A stretch of 64,000 bases of DNA from Algoriphagus mannitolivorans DSM 15301 (GCF_000429425.1 NZ_AUBV01000005.1:62001-126000), one strand, 5' to 3'; counted from the stretch's first letter, positions 34,730-44,435 are shown. Made by a program: numbers and translations. The notes: a model not told the origin generated them from the sequence alone.

Positions 34730-36664
34730 ATGATACTAGATTCCAAAATACCCGCCGGTCCTTTGGCAGAAAAATGGACTAAACATAAATTTTCAAGTAA
34801 GCTGGTCAACCCAGCCAATAAAAGAAAGTATGATGTCATCGTTGTCGGTACTGGCTTAGCTGGTGCTTCAGCAGCTGCTTCTTTGGCAGAATTGGGCTAC
34901 AATGTCAAGGCATTCTGTTTCCAGGATAGCCCTAGAAGAGCTCACTCCATCGCTGCACAGGGTGGTATCAATGCTGCCAAAAACTATCAAAACGACGGCG
35001 ACTCAGTTTACAGACTTTTTTATGATACGATCAAAGGTGGTGACTACCGTGCCCGAGAGGCAAACGTTTACCGTCTGGCTGAAGTATCTGTCAATATCAT
35101 TGACCAATGCGTGGCCCAAGGTGTTCCTTTCGCCCGTGAATATGGGGGATTGCTTGCGAACCGTTCCTTTGGTGGTGCGCAGGTATCCAGAACCTTCTAT
35201 GCCCGAGGCCAAACCGGACAGCAGCTACTTTTAGGTGCTTATTCAGCTTTGAGCCGTCAGGTAGCTACGGGGAAAGTGAAGCTTTACCCAAGAACAGAAA
35301 TGATGGATGTGGTTGTCATCGACGGCCAAGCCAAGGGAATCGTAACTCGTAACCTGATTACCGGAGCAGTAGAGACTCATGCTGCACACGCAGTGTTGTT
35401 GTGTACCGGTGGTTATGGTAACGTGTTCTTCCTTTCTACCAATGCAATGGGTTCCAATGTGACAGCGGCTTGGAGAGCTCACAAGCGCGGTGCTCACTTT
35501 GCGAACCCTTGCTTTACTCAGATTCACCCTACCTGTATTCCAGTCTCCGGAGATCATCAGTCCAAGCTGACCTTGATGTCTGAATCTCTTCGCAATGACG
35601 GTAGAGTTTGGGTTCCAAAAACCCAAGAGACAGCAGAGAAGCTTCGCAAAGGCCAGATCAAGGCAAATGATATCAAAGATGAAGACAGAGATTACTTCCT
35701 AGAAAGAAAGTATCCTTCTTTCGGAAACTTGGTGCCTCGTGACGTGGCTTCCAGAAATGCGAAATATGTCTGTGATGAAGGTCGCGGGGTTAACGAAACC
35801 GGTGAGGCTGTATTTCTTGACTTCCGTGATGCGATCAAGCGTGATGGAAGAGATGTGATCGAGCAGAAGTATGGCAACTTGTTTGACATGTACATGCAGA
35901 TCACTGGAGAGAATCCTTACGAAGTACCAATGATGATCTATCCGGCAGTTCACTATACCATGGGTGGACTTTGGGTTGATTATAACTTGATGACTTCCGT
36001 TCCAGGGCTTTATGCTTTGGGAGAAGCTAACTTCTCTGATCACGGCGCTAACCGATTGGGAGCTTCTGCCTTGATGCAGGGTCTGGCCGATGGATATTTC
36101 GTGATTCCATATACACTTGGAGATTATCTAGCATCTATTCCACCTAAAAAAGTGGAAGAAGATCATCCTGAGTTCGCCAAAGTAAAGGCTGAAGTCGAAG
36201 GAAGAATCCAGAAGCTTTTGAGCATCAATGGAACCAAGACTGTTGACTATTTCCACAAGAAACTTGGTAAAATCATGTGGAATGAGTGCGGAATGGCAAG
36301 AACCGCTGAAGGTCTGAAAAAGGCTAAAAGCGAAATTCAAGCCTTGCGTAAGGAGTTCTGGTCTGATGTGAAAGTATTGGGGGCCAATGAAGAATTGAAC
36401 CAGTCTTTGGAAAAAGCACACCGAGTGGCTGATTTCTTGGAATTGGGCGAATTGATGGTCGACGATGCCTTGAACAGAAATGAATCCTGTGGAGGTCACT
36501 TCAGAGAAGAATATCAAACTCCGGAAGGTGAAGCACTTCGCGATGACGAAAACTACGCCTATGTAGCCGCTTGGAAGTATATGGGAGAAGGTGTACAAGA
36601 GGAGCTTGACAAAGAACCTCTGGTATTTGAAAATGTGAAATTGACCCAGCGTTCCTACAAATAA
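34730..36664 (+). CDS. sdhA: Succinate dehydrogenase/fumarate reductase flavoprotein subunit
   Basis: The 644-residue subunit oxidises succinate to fumarate in the citric acid cycle. It has the FAD motif [21 protein letters not shown] (start near residue 36), the covalent-FAD His in [14 protein letters not shown] (H72), the active-site region [19 protein letters not shown], and the capping-domain segment [21 protein letters not shown]. The length fits the Bacteroidota/Bacillus type. The codon use, with many GGT and GCT codons, suggests strong expression. Confidence 0.96.
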   Translation: MILDSKIPAGPLAEKWTKHKFSSKLVNPANKRKYDVIVVGTGLAGASAAASLAELGYNVKAFCFQDSPRRAHSIAAQGGINAAKNYQNDGDSVYRLFYDTIKGGDYRAREANVYRLAEVSVNIIDQCVAQGVPFAREYGGLLANRSFGGAQVSRTFYARGQTGQQLLLGAYSALSRQVATGKVKLYPRTEMMDVVVIDGQAKGIVTRNLITGAVETHAAHAVLLCTGGYGNVFFLSTNAMGSNVTAAWRAHKRGAHFANPCFTQIHPTCIPVSGDHQSKLTLMSESLRNDGRVWVPKTQETAEKLRKGQIKANDIKDEDRDYFLERKYPSFGNLVPRDVASRNAKYVCDEGRGVNETGEAVFLDFRDAIKRDGRDVIEQKYGNLFDMYMQITGENPYEVPMMIYPAVHYTMGGLWVDYNLMTSVPGLYALGEANFSDHGANRLGASALMQGLADGYFVIPYTLGDYLASIPPKKVEEDHPEFAKVKAEVEGRIQKLLSINGTKTVDYFHKKLGKIMWNECGMARTAEGLKKAKSEIQALRKEFWSDVKVLGANEELNQSLEKAHRVADFLELGELMVDDALNRNESCGGHFREEYQTPEGEALRDDENYAYVAAWKYMGEGVQEELDKEPLVFENVKLTQRSYK

Positions 36665-36693
36665 TCAATCTTGAATTCATAGACTATAGCGAT

Positions 36694-37443
36694 ATGAAAC
36701 TGACTTTAAAAATTTGGAGACAAAAGAATGCTTCTGACAAAGGAGGCTTTGTAGCTTATCCGATTGACGGAATCTCCAAGGACATGTCCTTCCTCGAGAT
36801 GCTGGATGTGTTGAATGAACATTTGACTGAAAAAGGAGAAGATCCTGTGCATTTTGATCACGATTGCCGTGAAGGTATCTGTGGAATGTGCTCTCTATAC
36901 ATCAACGGTAAGCCTCATGGTCCTCAGCAGACAACTACCTGTCAGTTGCACATGAGATCCTTCAATGATGGAGATACCATTACAATCGAACCTTGGAGGG
37001 CGAAAGCTTTCCCAGTGGTGAAAGATTTGGTGGTGGACAGAAGTGCGTTTGACCGAATCATCCAGGCTGGTGGATATGTATCTGTCAGAACCGGCGGTGT
37101 TCCTGATGCCAACGAAATTCCAATCCCTAAGACCATTGCGGATTTGGCAATGGATGCAGCTCAGTGTATCGGTTGCGGCGCTTGCGTGGCAGCTTGTAAA
37201 AATGCCTCAGCGATGCTATTTACCTCAGCTAAAATCTCTCAATTGGCCTTGTTACCTCAAGGACAGGTAGAAAGAAAAACCAGAGCTGAGAAAATGGTCG
37301 CTCAAATGGATGCTGAAGGTTTTGGATCTTGTACCAACACCGGAGCTTGTGAAGCTGAGTGTCCAAAAGGTATTTCCATTACCAACATCGCCCGGATGAA
37401 CAGAGAATATTTCTCTGCCGTAGTGAGCAGCGACAATCTCTAA
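36694..37443 (+). CDS. sdhB: Succinate dehydrogenase/fumarate reductase iron-sulfur subunit
   Basis: The 249-residue subunit has the 2Fe-2S ligands C58, C63, C66 (CREGICGMC) and C83, the 4Fe-4S ligands C158, C161, C164 (CIGCGAC) with C223 (CEAECPKG), and the 3Fe-4S ligands C168, C213 and C219. Electrons pass through these clusters from the flavoprotein to the quinone site in SdhC. It is the last gene of the operon; a terminator follows the stop by about 20 bases. Confidence 0.96.
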   Translation: MKLTLKIWRQKNASDKGGFVAYPIDGISKDMSFLEMLDVLNEHLTEKGEDPVHFDHDCREGICGMCSLYINGKPHGPQQTTTCQLHMRSFNDGDTITIEPWRAKAFPVVKDLVVDRSAFDRIIQAGGYVSVRTGGVPDANEIPIPKTIADLAMDAAQCIGCGACVAACKNASAMLFTSAKISQLALLPQGQVERKTRAEKMVAQMDAEGFGSCTNTGACEAECPKGISITNIARMNREYFSAVVSSDNL

Positions 37444-37463
37444 AATCAGAATTGAATACTTTG

Positions 37464-37491
37464 AAAAGCCGGAGAGATCCGGCTTTTTTGT
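37464..37491 (+). terminator. Terminator of sdhCAB
   Basis: AAAAGCCGG (37464-37472) pairs perfectly with CCGGCTTTT (37479-37487) around a 6-base loop, with T-rich sequence after it. Confidence 0.88.
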
Positions 37492-37554
37492 TTTGTATTA
37501 TTTTAAGTAAAAAATGCATTATAAATCAATTTTTTCGATAAAAACCCAATAAAA

Positions 37555-37585
37555 TTTCAATTTTAAGTCATCTTACTTACCTTTG
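37555..37585 (+). promoter_or_regulatory. Candidate promoter of the symporter/racemase operon
   Basis: TACCTTTG (37578-37585) is a full match to the -7 consensus, but 20 bases upstream there is only TTT (37555-37557) instead of TTG. Transcription would begin near 37592, giving a leader of about 38 bases. Confidence 0.45.
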
Positions 37586-37629
37586 AAAAATTATATTCTA
37601 AAAAAGTTTGATACAAATCCAATTACATA

Positions 37630-39057
37630 ATGCATTTGATAGATCTTCTGATCTTCCTGGTTTACATGTTGGCCATGCTGGGTGTGGGCTATTTTTTCAT
37701 GAGAAAAAACACAGGTCAGGAGGATTATTATGTGGGTGGCAGGAGTATAGGTAGTCTTCATATTGGTTTATCGGTAGTAGCCACTGATGTCGGTGGTGGT
37801 TTTTCCATTGGTTTGGGAGGTCTGGGTTTTGCCATGGGGATCTCCGGATCTTGGATGCTTTTTACCGGCTTAGTGGGGGCCTGGATTGCTGCTGTAATCC
37901 TGATCCCGAGAGTGAAGTCAGATTCAGCCTTCGCTAAATTTTTTACTTTCCCACAAATCCTTGGTTACCTCTATAATTCAGCAACCGCCAAGGTGGCGGC
38001 CTTGATCTGCTTCCTCGGGTATCTGGGCTTCACTTCCTCCCAGCTTTTAGCGGGAGCAAAGTTAGCTTCAGGAACCTTCGAGGCACTGGATTTACAGACC
38101 GCTCTCTTGGTGATGGGGGCTATTGCGGTCATTTATACCGTCATGGGAGGCCTGAAAGCGGTGATTTATACCGATACCATCCAGTGGATCATTTTGATGT
38201 TGGGATTGATGTTCATTGGTATTCCAATCTCCTATCATTTTGTTGGAGGGTGGGAAGGTATCCATTCTACTTTACCCAAGGAGTTTTTCTCCTTTACCAA
38301 TCTCGCTTGGCAGGATATAGTGAATTGGGGGATTACCATCATCCCGATTTGGTTCGTGGGAATGACGCTTTACCAGCGAATTTTTGCTGCCAGAGATGTC
38401 AAGACCGCCAAAAGGGCATGGTTCATCGCTGGGCTTTTTGAATGGCCGATCATGGCCATGATGGGAGTGACTTTGGGGCTTTTGTCCCGAGTGGCCGTTG
38501 AGCAGGGAGCCTTGGAAGGTTTCACTGCCAACATGGATCCGGAAATGGGTTTGCCGGTATTGCTCAGTCAGATTCTCCCTGCAGGAATCCTCGGCTTGAT
38601 GATGTCGGCATATTTCTCAGCAGTACTTTCCACGGCCGATTCCTGCCTTATGGCGGCATCCGGAAACTTGACGACTGACCTTTTGGATAAATTTCTGAAA
38701 GGAAAATCTCATAAAACAGAACTTCGCTTTTCACAGATTTTTACGCTGTGCATAGGTGTTTTGGCCATTGTGATTGCCTGGCAAATGACGGAAGTACTGA
38801 GTTTGATGCTATATTCCTATGCCTTCATGGTTTCCGGATTATTGGTCCCGGTTTTTGCAGGGCTGTTTTTTGGGAAAAGTAATTCCAAAGCAGCGATTAC
38901 TTCCATGATTGTCGGGGGAACCTTGACCGCAACTTTGACCTTTTTAGAAGTACAAATGCCATTTGGGCTGGATCCCAACCTTTATGGACTTACGGCATCT
39001 TTTTTGGCCTTTGGGATCACTTATCAAATTGATAAATTACTTAACTCTAGAACTTAA
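37630..39057 (+). CDS. Sodium:solute symporter family transporter
   Basis: The 475-residue protein has about 13 TM helices and the SSS family pattern. TM1 starts LIDLLIFLVYMLAMLGVGYFFMRKNTGQEDYYVGGRS, the sodium-site helices contain GLSVVATDVGGGFSIGLGGLGFAMGISG, and TVMGGLKAVIYTDTIQWIIL and SAYFSAVLSTADSCLMAASGNLTTDL are the usual conserved blocks. Substrates in this family include proline, pantothenate, sugars and other organic solutes. The two genes downstream (acetyltransferase, alanine/ornithine racemase family) suggest an amino acid or derivative, by inference. Confidence 0.88.
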   Translation: MHLIDLLIFLVYMLAMLGVGYFFMRKNTGQEDYYVGGRSIGSLHIGLSVVATDVGGGFSIGLGGLGFAMGISGSWMLFTGLVGAWIAAVILIPRVKSDSAFAKFFTFPQILGYLYNSATAKVAALICFLGYLGFTSSQLLAGAKLASGTFEALDLQTALLVMGAIAVIYTVMGGLKAVIYTDTIQWIILMLGLMFIGIPISYHFVGGWEGIHSTLPKEFFSFTNLAWQDIVNWGITIIPIWFVGMTLYQRIFAARDVKTAKRAWFIAGLFEWPIMAMMGVTLGLLSRVAVEQGALEGFTANMDPEMGLPVLLSQILPAGILGLMMSAYFSAVLSTADSCLMAASGNLTTDLLDKFLKGKSHKTELRFSQIFTLCIGVLAIVIAWQMTEVLSLMLYSYAFMVSGLLVPVFAGLFFGKSNSKAAITSMIVGGTLTATLTFLEVQMPFGLDPNLYGLTASFLAFGITYQIDKLLNSRT

Positions 39058-39060
39058 GAT

Positions 39061-39501
39061 ATGATCAAATTAGAATCTCTTTCTGCTATAGACAATGCTA
39101 CTTTCTTGCAGAAAAATGAAATCGCAGACTTCCTCGTTCATCACCTTGGGAAATACGGTGATCCTAAAGAAGACATCATGAAGTGTCTTGACTATGCCTT
39201 GGATCAGAGTTTACATGCCGGAGGCTTCGTGGTTCTGGCTCGGGAAAATGGAAAAATCGTAGGCGCTTTGGTCATGAATAAGACTGGAATGTCAGGATAT
39301 ATCCCGGAGAATATTCTGGTGTATATCGCCGTGGATGCTTCGCAAAGAGGAAAGGGTATTGGAGGCAAAATCATGGATTTGGCGATTAAAATGGCCAATG
39401 GGGCAATTGCACTGCATGTAGAACCGGATAATCCTGCCAAGAAACTTTACGAAAGACTCGGATTTACCAATAAATATCTCGAGATGAGATTGACCAAGTA
39501 A
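39061..39501 (+). CDS. GNAT family N-acetyltransferase
   Basis: The 146-residue protein is a compact GNAT domain: GGFVVLARENGKIVGALVMNKTGMSGY, then NILVYIAVDASQRGKGIGGKIMDLAIKMA with the acetyl-CoA-binding QRGKGIG loop, and KKLYERLGFTNKYLEMRL at the end. It starts 3 bases after the symporter stop and ends 1 base before the racemase start, so all three are one operon. An amino acid or dipeptide amine is a likely acceptor, given the neighbours. Confidence 0.87.
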   Translation: MIKLESLSAIDNATFLQKNEIADFLVHHLGKYGDPKEDIMKCLDYALDQSLHAGGFVVLARENGKIVGALVMNKTGMSGYIPENILVYIAVDASQRGKGIGGKIMDLAIKMANGAIALHVEPDNPAKKLYERLGFTNKYLEMRLTK

Positions 39502-39502
39502 A

Positions 39503-40579
39503 ATGGCGTACCTGACTTTAAATAAAACCAAGCTTAGGGAGAATTTTGAGCATCTTCGAAAAACTTTTAACGATGCCGGAATTGCCTGGGGAGTGGTGTC
39601 CAAATTGCTTTGTGGCAATCGACTTTTTCTCCAAGAACTGATCAATCTGGGCGTCAAAGAAATTCATGACAGCCGGATTAGTAATCTCGCCATGGTCAAA
39701 AAGCTCAATTCTGAGGTTCAAACCGTGTACATAAAACCCGTTTCTAAAAGAAATGTGGGAAAAATGGTGGAGTTTGCCGATGTGAGTCTGAACAGTGAGT
39801 TGAAAACCATCCACTGGATCAGCGAAGAGGCTGTCAGACAAAATAAAAAGCATAAAATCATCATCATGGTGGAAACCGGTGATCTCCGGGAAGGGGTGAT
39901 GGGAGAGCAATTGGTGGATTTTTATTCGGAGGTATTCCGATTGCCGAACATAGAAATCATCGGCTTGGGCACCAATCTCAACTGCCTAAACGGTGTCATG
40001 CCGTCCACAGACAAATTGATCCAGCTTTCTCTCTACAAGCAGATTATTGAGCTGAAGTTTGATAAAAAAATCCCTTGGGTGTCCGCAGGAACCTCAGTGA
40101 CGATACCCTTGATGCTTACCCATCAGCTTCCGAAAGGAATCAACCATTTTCGGGTAGGCGAGACCCTCTATTTTGGAGTGGATTTATTTGAGGAAAAGGT
40201 CATCGAAGGCATGCATGGGGATGTGTTTGAATTGCATACCGAAATCATCGAAATGCAGGAAAAGCCACTCCTACCAGTAGGGAATCTGGCCGCAAATCCA
40301 CAGGGTAATATCAAAGAAATTGATGAATCTCTCTACGGACAGACCTCATTTCGTGGAATTCTTGACATAGGTTTGCTGGATGTGGACCCCAAATATCTGA
40401 TTAGTACTGACCCGGATCTTGAGATTATCGGGGCCAGTTCTGATATGCTGATTGTCAACCTTGGAGAGAACAAAAAAGGCTATAAAGTAGGCGAAACGCT
40501 TACTTTTCACCTAAAATACATGGGAGCATTAGGCTTGCTCAATTCCAATTACATCGATAAAACAGTGGTCGAAGATTAA
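39503..40579 (+). CDS. Alanine/ornithine racemase family PLP-dependent enzyme
   Basis: The 358-residue protein has a fold type III PLP barrel followed by a beta domain. The Schiff-base Lys is K34 in IAWGVVSKLLCGN, and the barrel motifs are LGVKEIHDSRISNLAMV, IIIMVETGDLREGV, IEIIGLGTNLNCLNG, WVSAGTSVTIPL and INHFRVGETLYFGVD. This is the Orr-like group (alanine/ornithine racemase family), which interconverts L and D amino acids. The C-terminal part keeps a long beta domain (KPLLPVGNLAANPQGNIKEID and on). The substrate cannot be fixed from the sequence. Confidence 0.87.
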   Translation: MAYLTLNKTKLRENFEHLRKTFNDAGIAWGVVSKLLCGNRLFLQELINLGVKEIHDSRISNLAMVKKLNSEVQTVYIKPVSKRNVGKMVEFADVSLNSELKTIHWISEEAVRQNKKHKIIIMVETGDLREGVMGEQLVDFYSEVFRLPNIEIIGLGTNLNCLNGVMPSTDKLIQLSLYKQIIELKFDKKIPWVSAGTSVTIPLMLTHQLPKGINHFRVGETLYFGVDLFEEKVIEGMHGDVFELHTEIIEMQEKPLLPVGNLAANPQGNIKEIDESLYGQTSFRGILDIGLLDVDPKYLISTDPDLEIIGASSDMLIVNLGENKKGYKVGETLTFHLKYMGALGLLNSNYIDKTVVED

Positions 40580-40639
40580 GGATCTGTTCATTTGGCATTT
40601 CGTTGGATTGTGGAAAAAGCAACCAACAATTGTTTACCT

Positions 40640-41218
40640 ATGAAAAAAGTTCTTGTATTTATCCTTGTTTCCGCCTTTGGAATCACCTTCGCCTCGGCTC
40701 AGTCCAGTGTAGGATTTAGAGGAGGCGTGAATATGTTCAACTTCGGGGGAAACGATGTCTCCGAAAATTCTTACACTAACCGAGCTGGATTTCACGCAGG
40801 GATCTATGCGGATTTGATGAGCAACAGTGCAGTTTCCATAGAGCCGGGGATCTTTTATTCAGTGAAGGGAACTCAAAATGACGATGCGATCAATAGCCGG
40901 TCTATCTTGAGTTACATCGATGTGCCGGTATTATTGCGATTGAGAGTAGGAGAGGGATTTAACTTCTTTGCTGGACCTCAGTTCTCGTTTCTGACTGATT
41001 CCAGATTTGAAGGAGATTTCGGGAATTCCACAGTTTCCTTGGATACCGAGTCCATCAAGGAAAATGATTCTGCATTGGTGTTTGGTCTGGGCTACAACTT
41101 GCCGAAAGGATTCAATATCCAGGGCTCCTATGATTATGGCTTGACGCCGATCTTTAAAGACAGCGATGCGGATGTTTATAACCGCGGATTTAAGATTTCT
41201 TTGGGCTATTCTTTTTAA
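40640..41218 (+). CDS. Porin-family outer membrane beta-barrel protein
   Basis: I start at the ATG at 40640 (MKKVLVFILVSAFGITFASA, cleaved before QSS), giving 192 residues; an upstream ATG at 40592 would precede a normal signal peptide. The mature protein has alternating strands (VGFRGGVNMFNF, GFHAGIYADL, SIEPGIFYSVKG, YIDVPVLLRLRVG, FFAGPQFSFL) and ends LGYSF. It is clearly paralogous to the product of 44436-44984, as the two share GFHAG, EPGI, LPVL-like and FAGPQ blocks. The PorT/OMP_b-brl_2 type is likely. Confidence 0.88.
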   Translation: MKKVLVFILVSAFGITFASAQSSVGFRGGVNMFNFGGNDVSENSYTNRAGFHAGIYADLMSNSAVSIEPGIFYSVKGTQNDDAINSRSILSYIDVPVLLRLRVGEGFNFFAGPQFSFLTDSRFEGDFGNSTVSLDTESIKENDSALVFGLGYNLPKGFNIQGSYDYGLTPIFKDSDADVYNRGFKISLGYSF

Positions 41219-41234
41219 AAGGAAAAAACTCTAT

Positions 41235-41264
41235 AAAAAAAGGTACGGTGACGTGCCTTTTTTT
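41235..41264. terminator. Terminator between the barrel gene and the cytochrome gene
   Basis: AAAAAAGGTACG (41235-41246) pairs with CGTGCCTTTTTT (41251-41262) with one G-T pair and a 4-base loop. A-run and T-run on opposite sides allow both convergent genes to use it; it also overlaps the first two bases of the cytochrome stop. Confidence 0.85.
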
Positions 41265-42366
41265 ATTTCTTTTCCAATTGACTGATCCATTCTCGGATCA
41301 AATCGACGCCTTCTTGGTGAATGGTGGTTCTGCCTAGTTCTGGCATGGCAATCCCAACTTCTGTAGAATTCATCCGATAGATGAGGATTGATTCGTCGGG
41401 TTTTCCGGGGACGACGTCGTATTTAAAACTTCCGGCTCCCTTTCCAGCGGCCACAGGAGGTTTATTCACACCCAATTTCATTTTGTCCGTTTGATCAAAT
41501 GTGAGGAAAAGCCCAGAGGTGCTGGCTGGACCTTCTGCTCTATGGCAATGAGCACAGTTAATGTCCAAATAGGCCATGGCTCGCTCCGCTAAGGCTTGAT
41601 TTTTATCTTCATAATTGATCAGGCTTGGATACGATTCCGGTCCCTCGAAGCCTTCCAGTTTTTCGGCTGCTGTCCAATAAACCAATTGATTTTCTTTAGC
41701 TTTTCCATAATCAAAGGTATTGTTGAGATGCTTAACCTGCACTCCGATGGGAGCCAAGCTTTCATTTTGATTATGGCAGCTTTTGCATTGGTTTTTATTT
41801 GGGACGATGTAATTGATGATTTGGTCTTTGCCGGAGTAATCCTTGTATTTAACTTCCATTTCACCTCCGACAATCTTCAAAATGGCATCTGTCTGCTCCT
41901 CGTTCCAAATGTAGGGATAAGCCTGCCAGCCTTTTTCCTCATGAATCATTAGTCGAGTTTCGATGATTCTCCTTCCTTTATCTGGATTTCTGAAATCGGA
42001 AGGATAATAGAAATTCTTGATCAGAACTGTCCCGATTGGAAATGCGATTTCATCGTCGGTCAATGAGGCTTTTTCTCCCTCAGGGAAATAGATGAATCTG
42101 CTTTTCCAGGCATAATCTGTGAAGAGAGAGGAAGCTGGAGCATATGGTAGTACCTCATCTGTCGGAGTCAGTTCCTTTATTTCTCCTTCAAAAAAGCCAT
42201 AGGTGGAAAGCCGTCTGTAAGGAAATAGGCCTGTAGCATCCTCTGGTGCCAAAGCTCGGGAAGTCGGAGGTGGAGGCGTCTTTTCTTCTGACTTTTGACA
42301 GGAAACCATCGCCAAGGCCAGCAAGAGAGCAAGTGTTGTTTTTTGGAAGCTTTGTTGAAAAGACAT
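41263..42366 (-). CDS. SO2930/HNE_0200-like diheme c-type cytochrome lipoprotein
   Basis: The 367-residue protein has a hydrophobic signal with VSC (Cys 23), likely a lipoprotein. Two c-type heme motifs are present, CKSCH (residues 194-198) and CAHCH (271-275). The N-terminal part is LFPYRRLSTYGFFEGEIKELTPTDEVLPYAPASSLFTDYAWKSRFI in the usual family manner, and it ends PELGRTTIHQEGVDLIREWIS. I place it in the TIGR03806 family, whose genes pair with a parallel beta-helix family (TIGR03805), exactly the neighbour upstream, 4 bases away. The function of the pair is unknown. Periplasmic electron transfer is a reasonable idea. Confidence 0.85.
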   Translation of the reverse strand: MSFQQSFQKTTLALLLALAMVSCQKSEEKTPPPPTSRALAPEDATGLFPYRRLSTYGFFEGEIKELTPTDEVLPYAPASSLFTDYAWKSRFIYFPEGEKASLTDDEIAFPIGTVLIKNFYYPSDFRNPDKGRRIIETRLMIHEEKGWQAYPYIWNEEQTDAILKIVGGEMEVKYKDYSGKDQIINYIVPNKNQCKSCHNQNESLAPIGVQVKHLNNTFDYGKAKENQLVYWTAAEKLEGFEGPESYPSLINYEDKNQALAERAMAYLDINCAHCHRAEGPASTSGLFLTFDQTDKMKLGVNKPPVAAGKGAGSFKYDVVPGKPDESILIYRMNSTEVGIAMPELGRTTIHQEGVDLIREWISQLEKK

Positions 42367-42370
42367 TGGT

Positions 42371-43666
42371 TTATTGGATTAAAGCAAGGCTGCCGACGTT
42401 GGTGTCGACCTGAACAGTACAATTTTGGAATTTTTCATGGTCCTTAAAAGAGGTCAAGTTGTCCTGTCCATCCATCAGATAAAATCGGGTAAATCTCAGT
42501 CCTTCCATCTGTTCAGAGATACAGATTCTCATAGGATTAGAGTCAATGGTTGAGCTTATCTTTTCATCCCAAATGCCATCGTAAACAATGTCCTGAGCCT
42601 TCCCAAAGCCATGCGCATTGTATATGGCAACCAGTTTTCCCAACTCTTTGGAGAAGTCAGGGAAGGAAAGCTTTTTCCTTTCGTAGGTATTGTCATGGAG
42701 ATAGATTCCTGTGGTATAAGGAGACCAGTTGGGAGCATTAGCTGGGAACCCGGTCACTTGATAGCTGGCAATCGCTACACCGGTTGTCTTGTTTCTGAGA
42801 ATTCGGTTGTTGTAGATTTCCACATCCTTGGCTGCCAAAAGGACAATTCCTGAGCCAGGAGGAATCATAGTGACGGTATTTCCATTCGGATCTTGGCTGA
42901 GAGGGATGGCGAAATTGGTGTGATTGTTATCCCGAACTTCATTGTTGTAGATTTTGGTGTTTTTTCCGTCAGACTTGGGTAGTCCGGGGAGATTGAATAC
43001 CAAAATCCCTCCGGAATTATCTCGGGCGACATTTCCAAATACCTCAGCGTTGTCACAGTTTTCAATTTCGATTCCTGCCACATTTCCGAAGGCAAGGGAG
43101 TTTTTGACTACAATGTTTTCAGACTGTCCGACATATATTCCTGCATCCTTAGAGTGGGAGGCGATGCATTCGTCAATTACCACATTTTTGCATTGAACAG
43201 GATAGATGGCGTAGGTGCCATTTTTGGATTTGTCTCCATTGGTCCAGGTTACGTTGATTCTTCGAAAGGTGATTCCGTCTGAATGCTGGGCCTTTAAACC
43301 GTCTCCTGGAGCATCTTCAATACTCAAGTCCTCAACCCGGATGTCATTGCCGACGATTTTCACCCCTTCTCCTCCGGATTTTAGGCCTCTGAAGGAAAGG
43401 ACTGTTTTATCCATTCCGGCGCCTTTAATCATAATATGCTTTTTGTTATCCAAAATCAGCTGGGTCTGAAGGGCATAAAAACCTTCTGGGATGGTGATGG
43501 TGGTGGAGTCCTCCGCAAGAATAAAATCTTCGACAATTTTGTCGATTTCATCTTGGGATGCTCTTCTGAGTTTTGAGGAGTCAAAGGTCTGCTCGGTTGT
43601 AGAGCTGCCACAGGAGAAGTTTGCCAAAATAATAATAGCAAGAAGGCTTTTCAGCAGAGTTTTCAT
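42371..43666 (-). CDS. Parallel beta-helix repeat lipoprotein (TIGR03805-like)
   Basis: I start at the ATG at 43666 (MKTLLKSLLAIIILANFSC), which gives 431 residues with a lipobox-like FSC; an upstream Met at 43693 adds nine unlikely residues. From about residue 75 there are regularly spaced turns of a right-handed beta-helix (IRVEDLSIEDAPGDGLKAQHSDGITFRRINV, KNVVIDECIASHSKDAGIYVGQSENIVVKNSLAF, NAEVFGNVARDNSGGILVF), and a second region (KDVEIYNNRILRNKTTGVAIAS). Beta-helix proteins of this shape often bind or cleave polysaccharides, but no lyase residues are evident. It is the first gene of the pair with the diheme cytochrome. Confidence 0.85.
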   Translation of the reverse strand: MKTLLKSLLAIIILANFSCGSSTTEQTFDSSKLRRASQDEIDKIVEDFILAEDSTTITIPEGFYALQTQLILDNKKHIMIKGAGMDKTVLSFRGLKSGGEGVKIVGNDIRVEDLSIEDAPGDGLKAQHSDGITFRRINVTWTNGDKSKNGTYAIYPVQCKNVVIDECIASHSKDAGIYVGQSENIVVKNSLAFGNVAGIEIENCDNAEVFGNVARDNSGGILVFNLPGLPKSDGKNTKIYNNEVRDNNHTNFAIPLSQDPNGNTVTMIPPGSGIVLLAAKDVEIYNNRILRNKTTGVAIASYQVTGFPANAPNWSPYTTGIYLHDNTYERKKLSFPDFSKELGKLVAIYNAHGFGKAQDIVYDGIWDEKISSTIDSNPMRICISEQMEGLRFTRFYLMDGQDNLTSFKDHEKFQNCTVQVDTNVGSLALIQ

Positions 43667-43690
43667 AGGCTTTCGTTTGGGGTTGAAAGC

Positions 43691-43698
43691 CAAAATTA
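43691..43698 (-). promoter_or_regulatory. Candidate -7 box for the beta-helix/cytochrome operon
   Basis: On the minus strand TAATTTTG (43691-43698) fully matches TAnnTTTG and would put the transcription start near 43684, about 18 bases before the ATG at 43666. No TTG lies at the right distance upstream, so a regulator may be needed. Confidence 0.35.
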
Positions 43699-43800
43699 GT
43701 TATTGCCTAAAAATTACTCCTTGAGAAAAGTCAAATTATCAGAAATTGATTTCGTAGAAATTGTAAAAAACGAATGGATTTTTTTTTTATGGTAAAAGCC

Positions 43801-44364
43801 TCAGATTTTTCCTCGAATTCGGGAAAGTGTCTCAATGCTCATGTCCAAATAGGAGGCGATTTGTCCCACTGAGGCTTTGTGGATTATTTTGGGTCTGGAT
43901 TCCATCAGGCTGAGATACCGGTCTTTTGCTGATTTAAACTTTGTAAAAATCAACTGTTCTTCCAATGCAATATAATACTGCTCGAGGATGATTCGATAGC
44001 CCCTTTCCAGGATTGGATGGGTCTCAAACAGCTCCTTCAATTCCGTATGGCTGATCTTACCGACGAGAGAATATTCCATCGCTTCTATGTTTTCATACCC
44101 AGGTTGCCGGGAAATAAAAGAATACATAGAGGTCGTAAATTCTCCCTCCAAAGCAAAAGAAACGGTGATGTCTTTATTGTCTTTTAAATAAAAGCTTCGC
44201 AAGGACCCTTCCACCACTAGGTAAAGGTGATCACAAACTGCCCCTGCTTTTTCTACCAAATCTCCCCGTCCCAGCTCCAGAACTTGAAGTTTGTTTGAAA
44301 AGGCAAGTTTTGCATCTTCCTCAATTTCAGGGAAGCGACTAAAGAGATTTAAGATTCTTTCCAT
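43801..44364 (-). CDS. Crp/Fnr family transcriptional regulator
   Basis: The 187-residue protein has a cyclic nucleotide-binding-like beta-roll (about residues 20-120: LVEKAGAVCDHLYLVVEGSLRSFYL, DITVSFALEGEFTTSMYSFIS) and a C-terminal helix-turn-helix (ASVGQIASYLDMSIETLSRIRGKI). There are no Cys ligands for an Fe-S cluster, so it is not an oxygen-sensing Fnr, and the small size is common in Bacteroidota. The effector is unknown. It lies between a beta-helix/cytochrome pair and a barrel gene in the other direction, 71 bases away, and may control one or both. Confidence 0.9.
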   Translation of the reverse strand: MERILNLFSRFPEIEEDAKLAFSNKLQVLELGRGDLVEKAGAVCDHLYLVVEGSLRSFYLKDNKDITVSFALEGEFTTSMYSFISRQPGYENIEAMEYSLVGKISHTELKELFETHPILERGYRIILEQYYIALEEQLIFTKFKSAKDRYLSLMESRPKIIHKASVGQIASYLDMSIETLSRIRGKI

Positions 44365-44435
44365 TGGTCAAAAAAAATACAAGAGAATTAATGGGCCAAG
44401 CGTTACTATTGCGAAAAAATAAAAGGAATTGAGCT

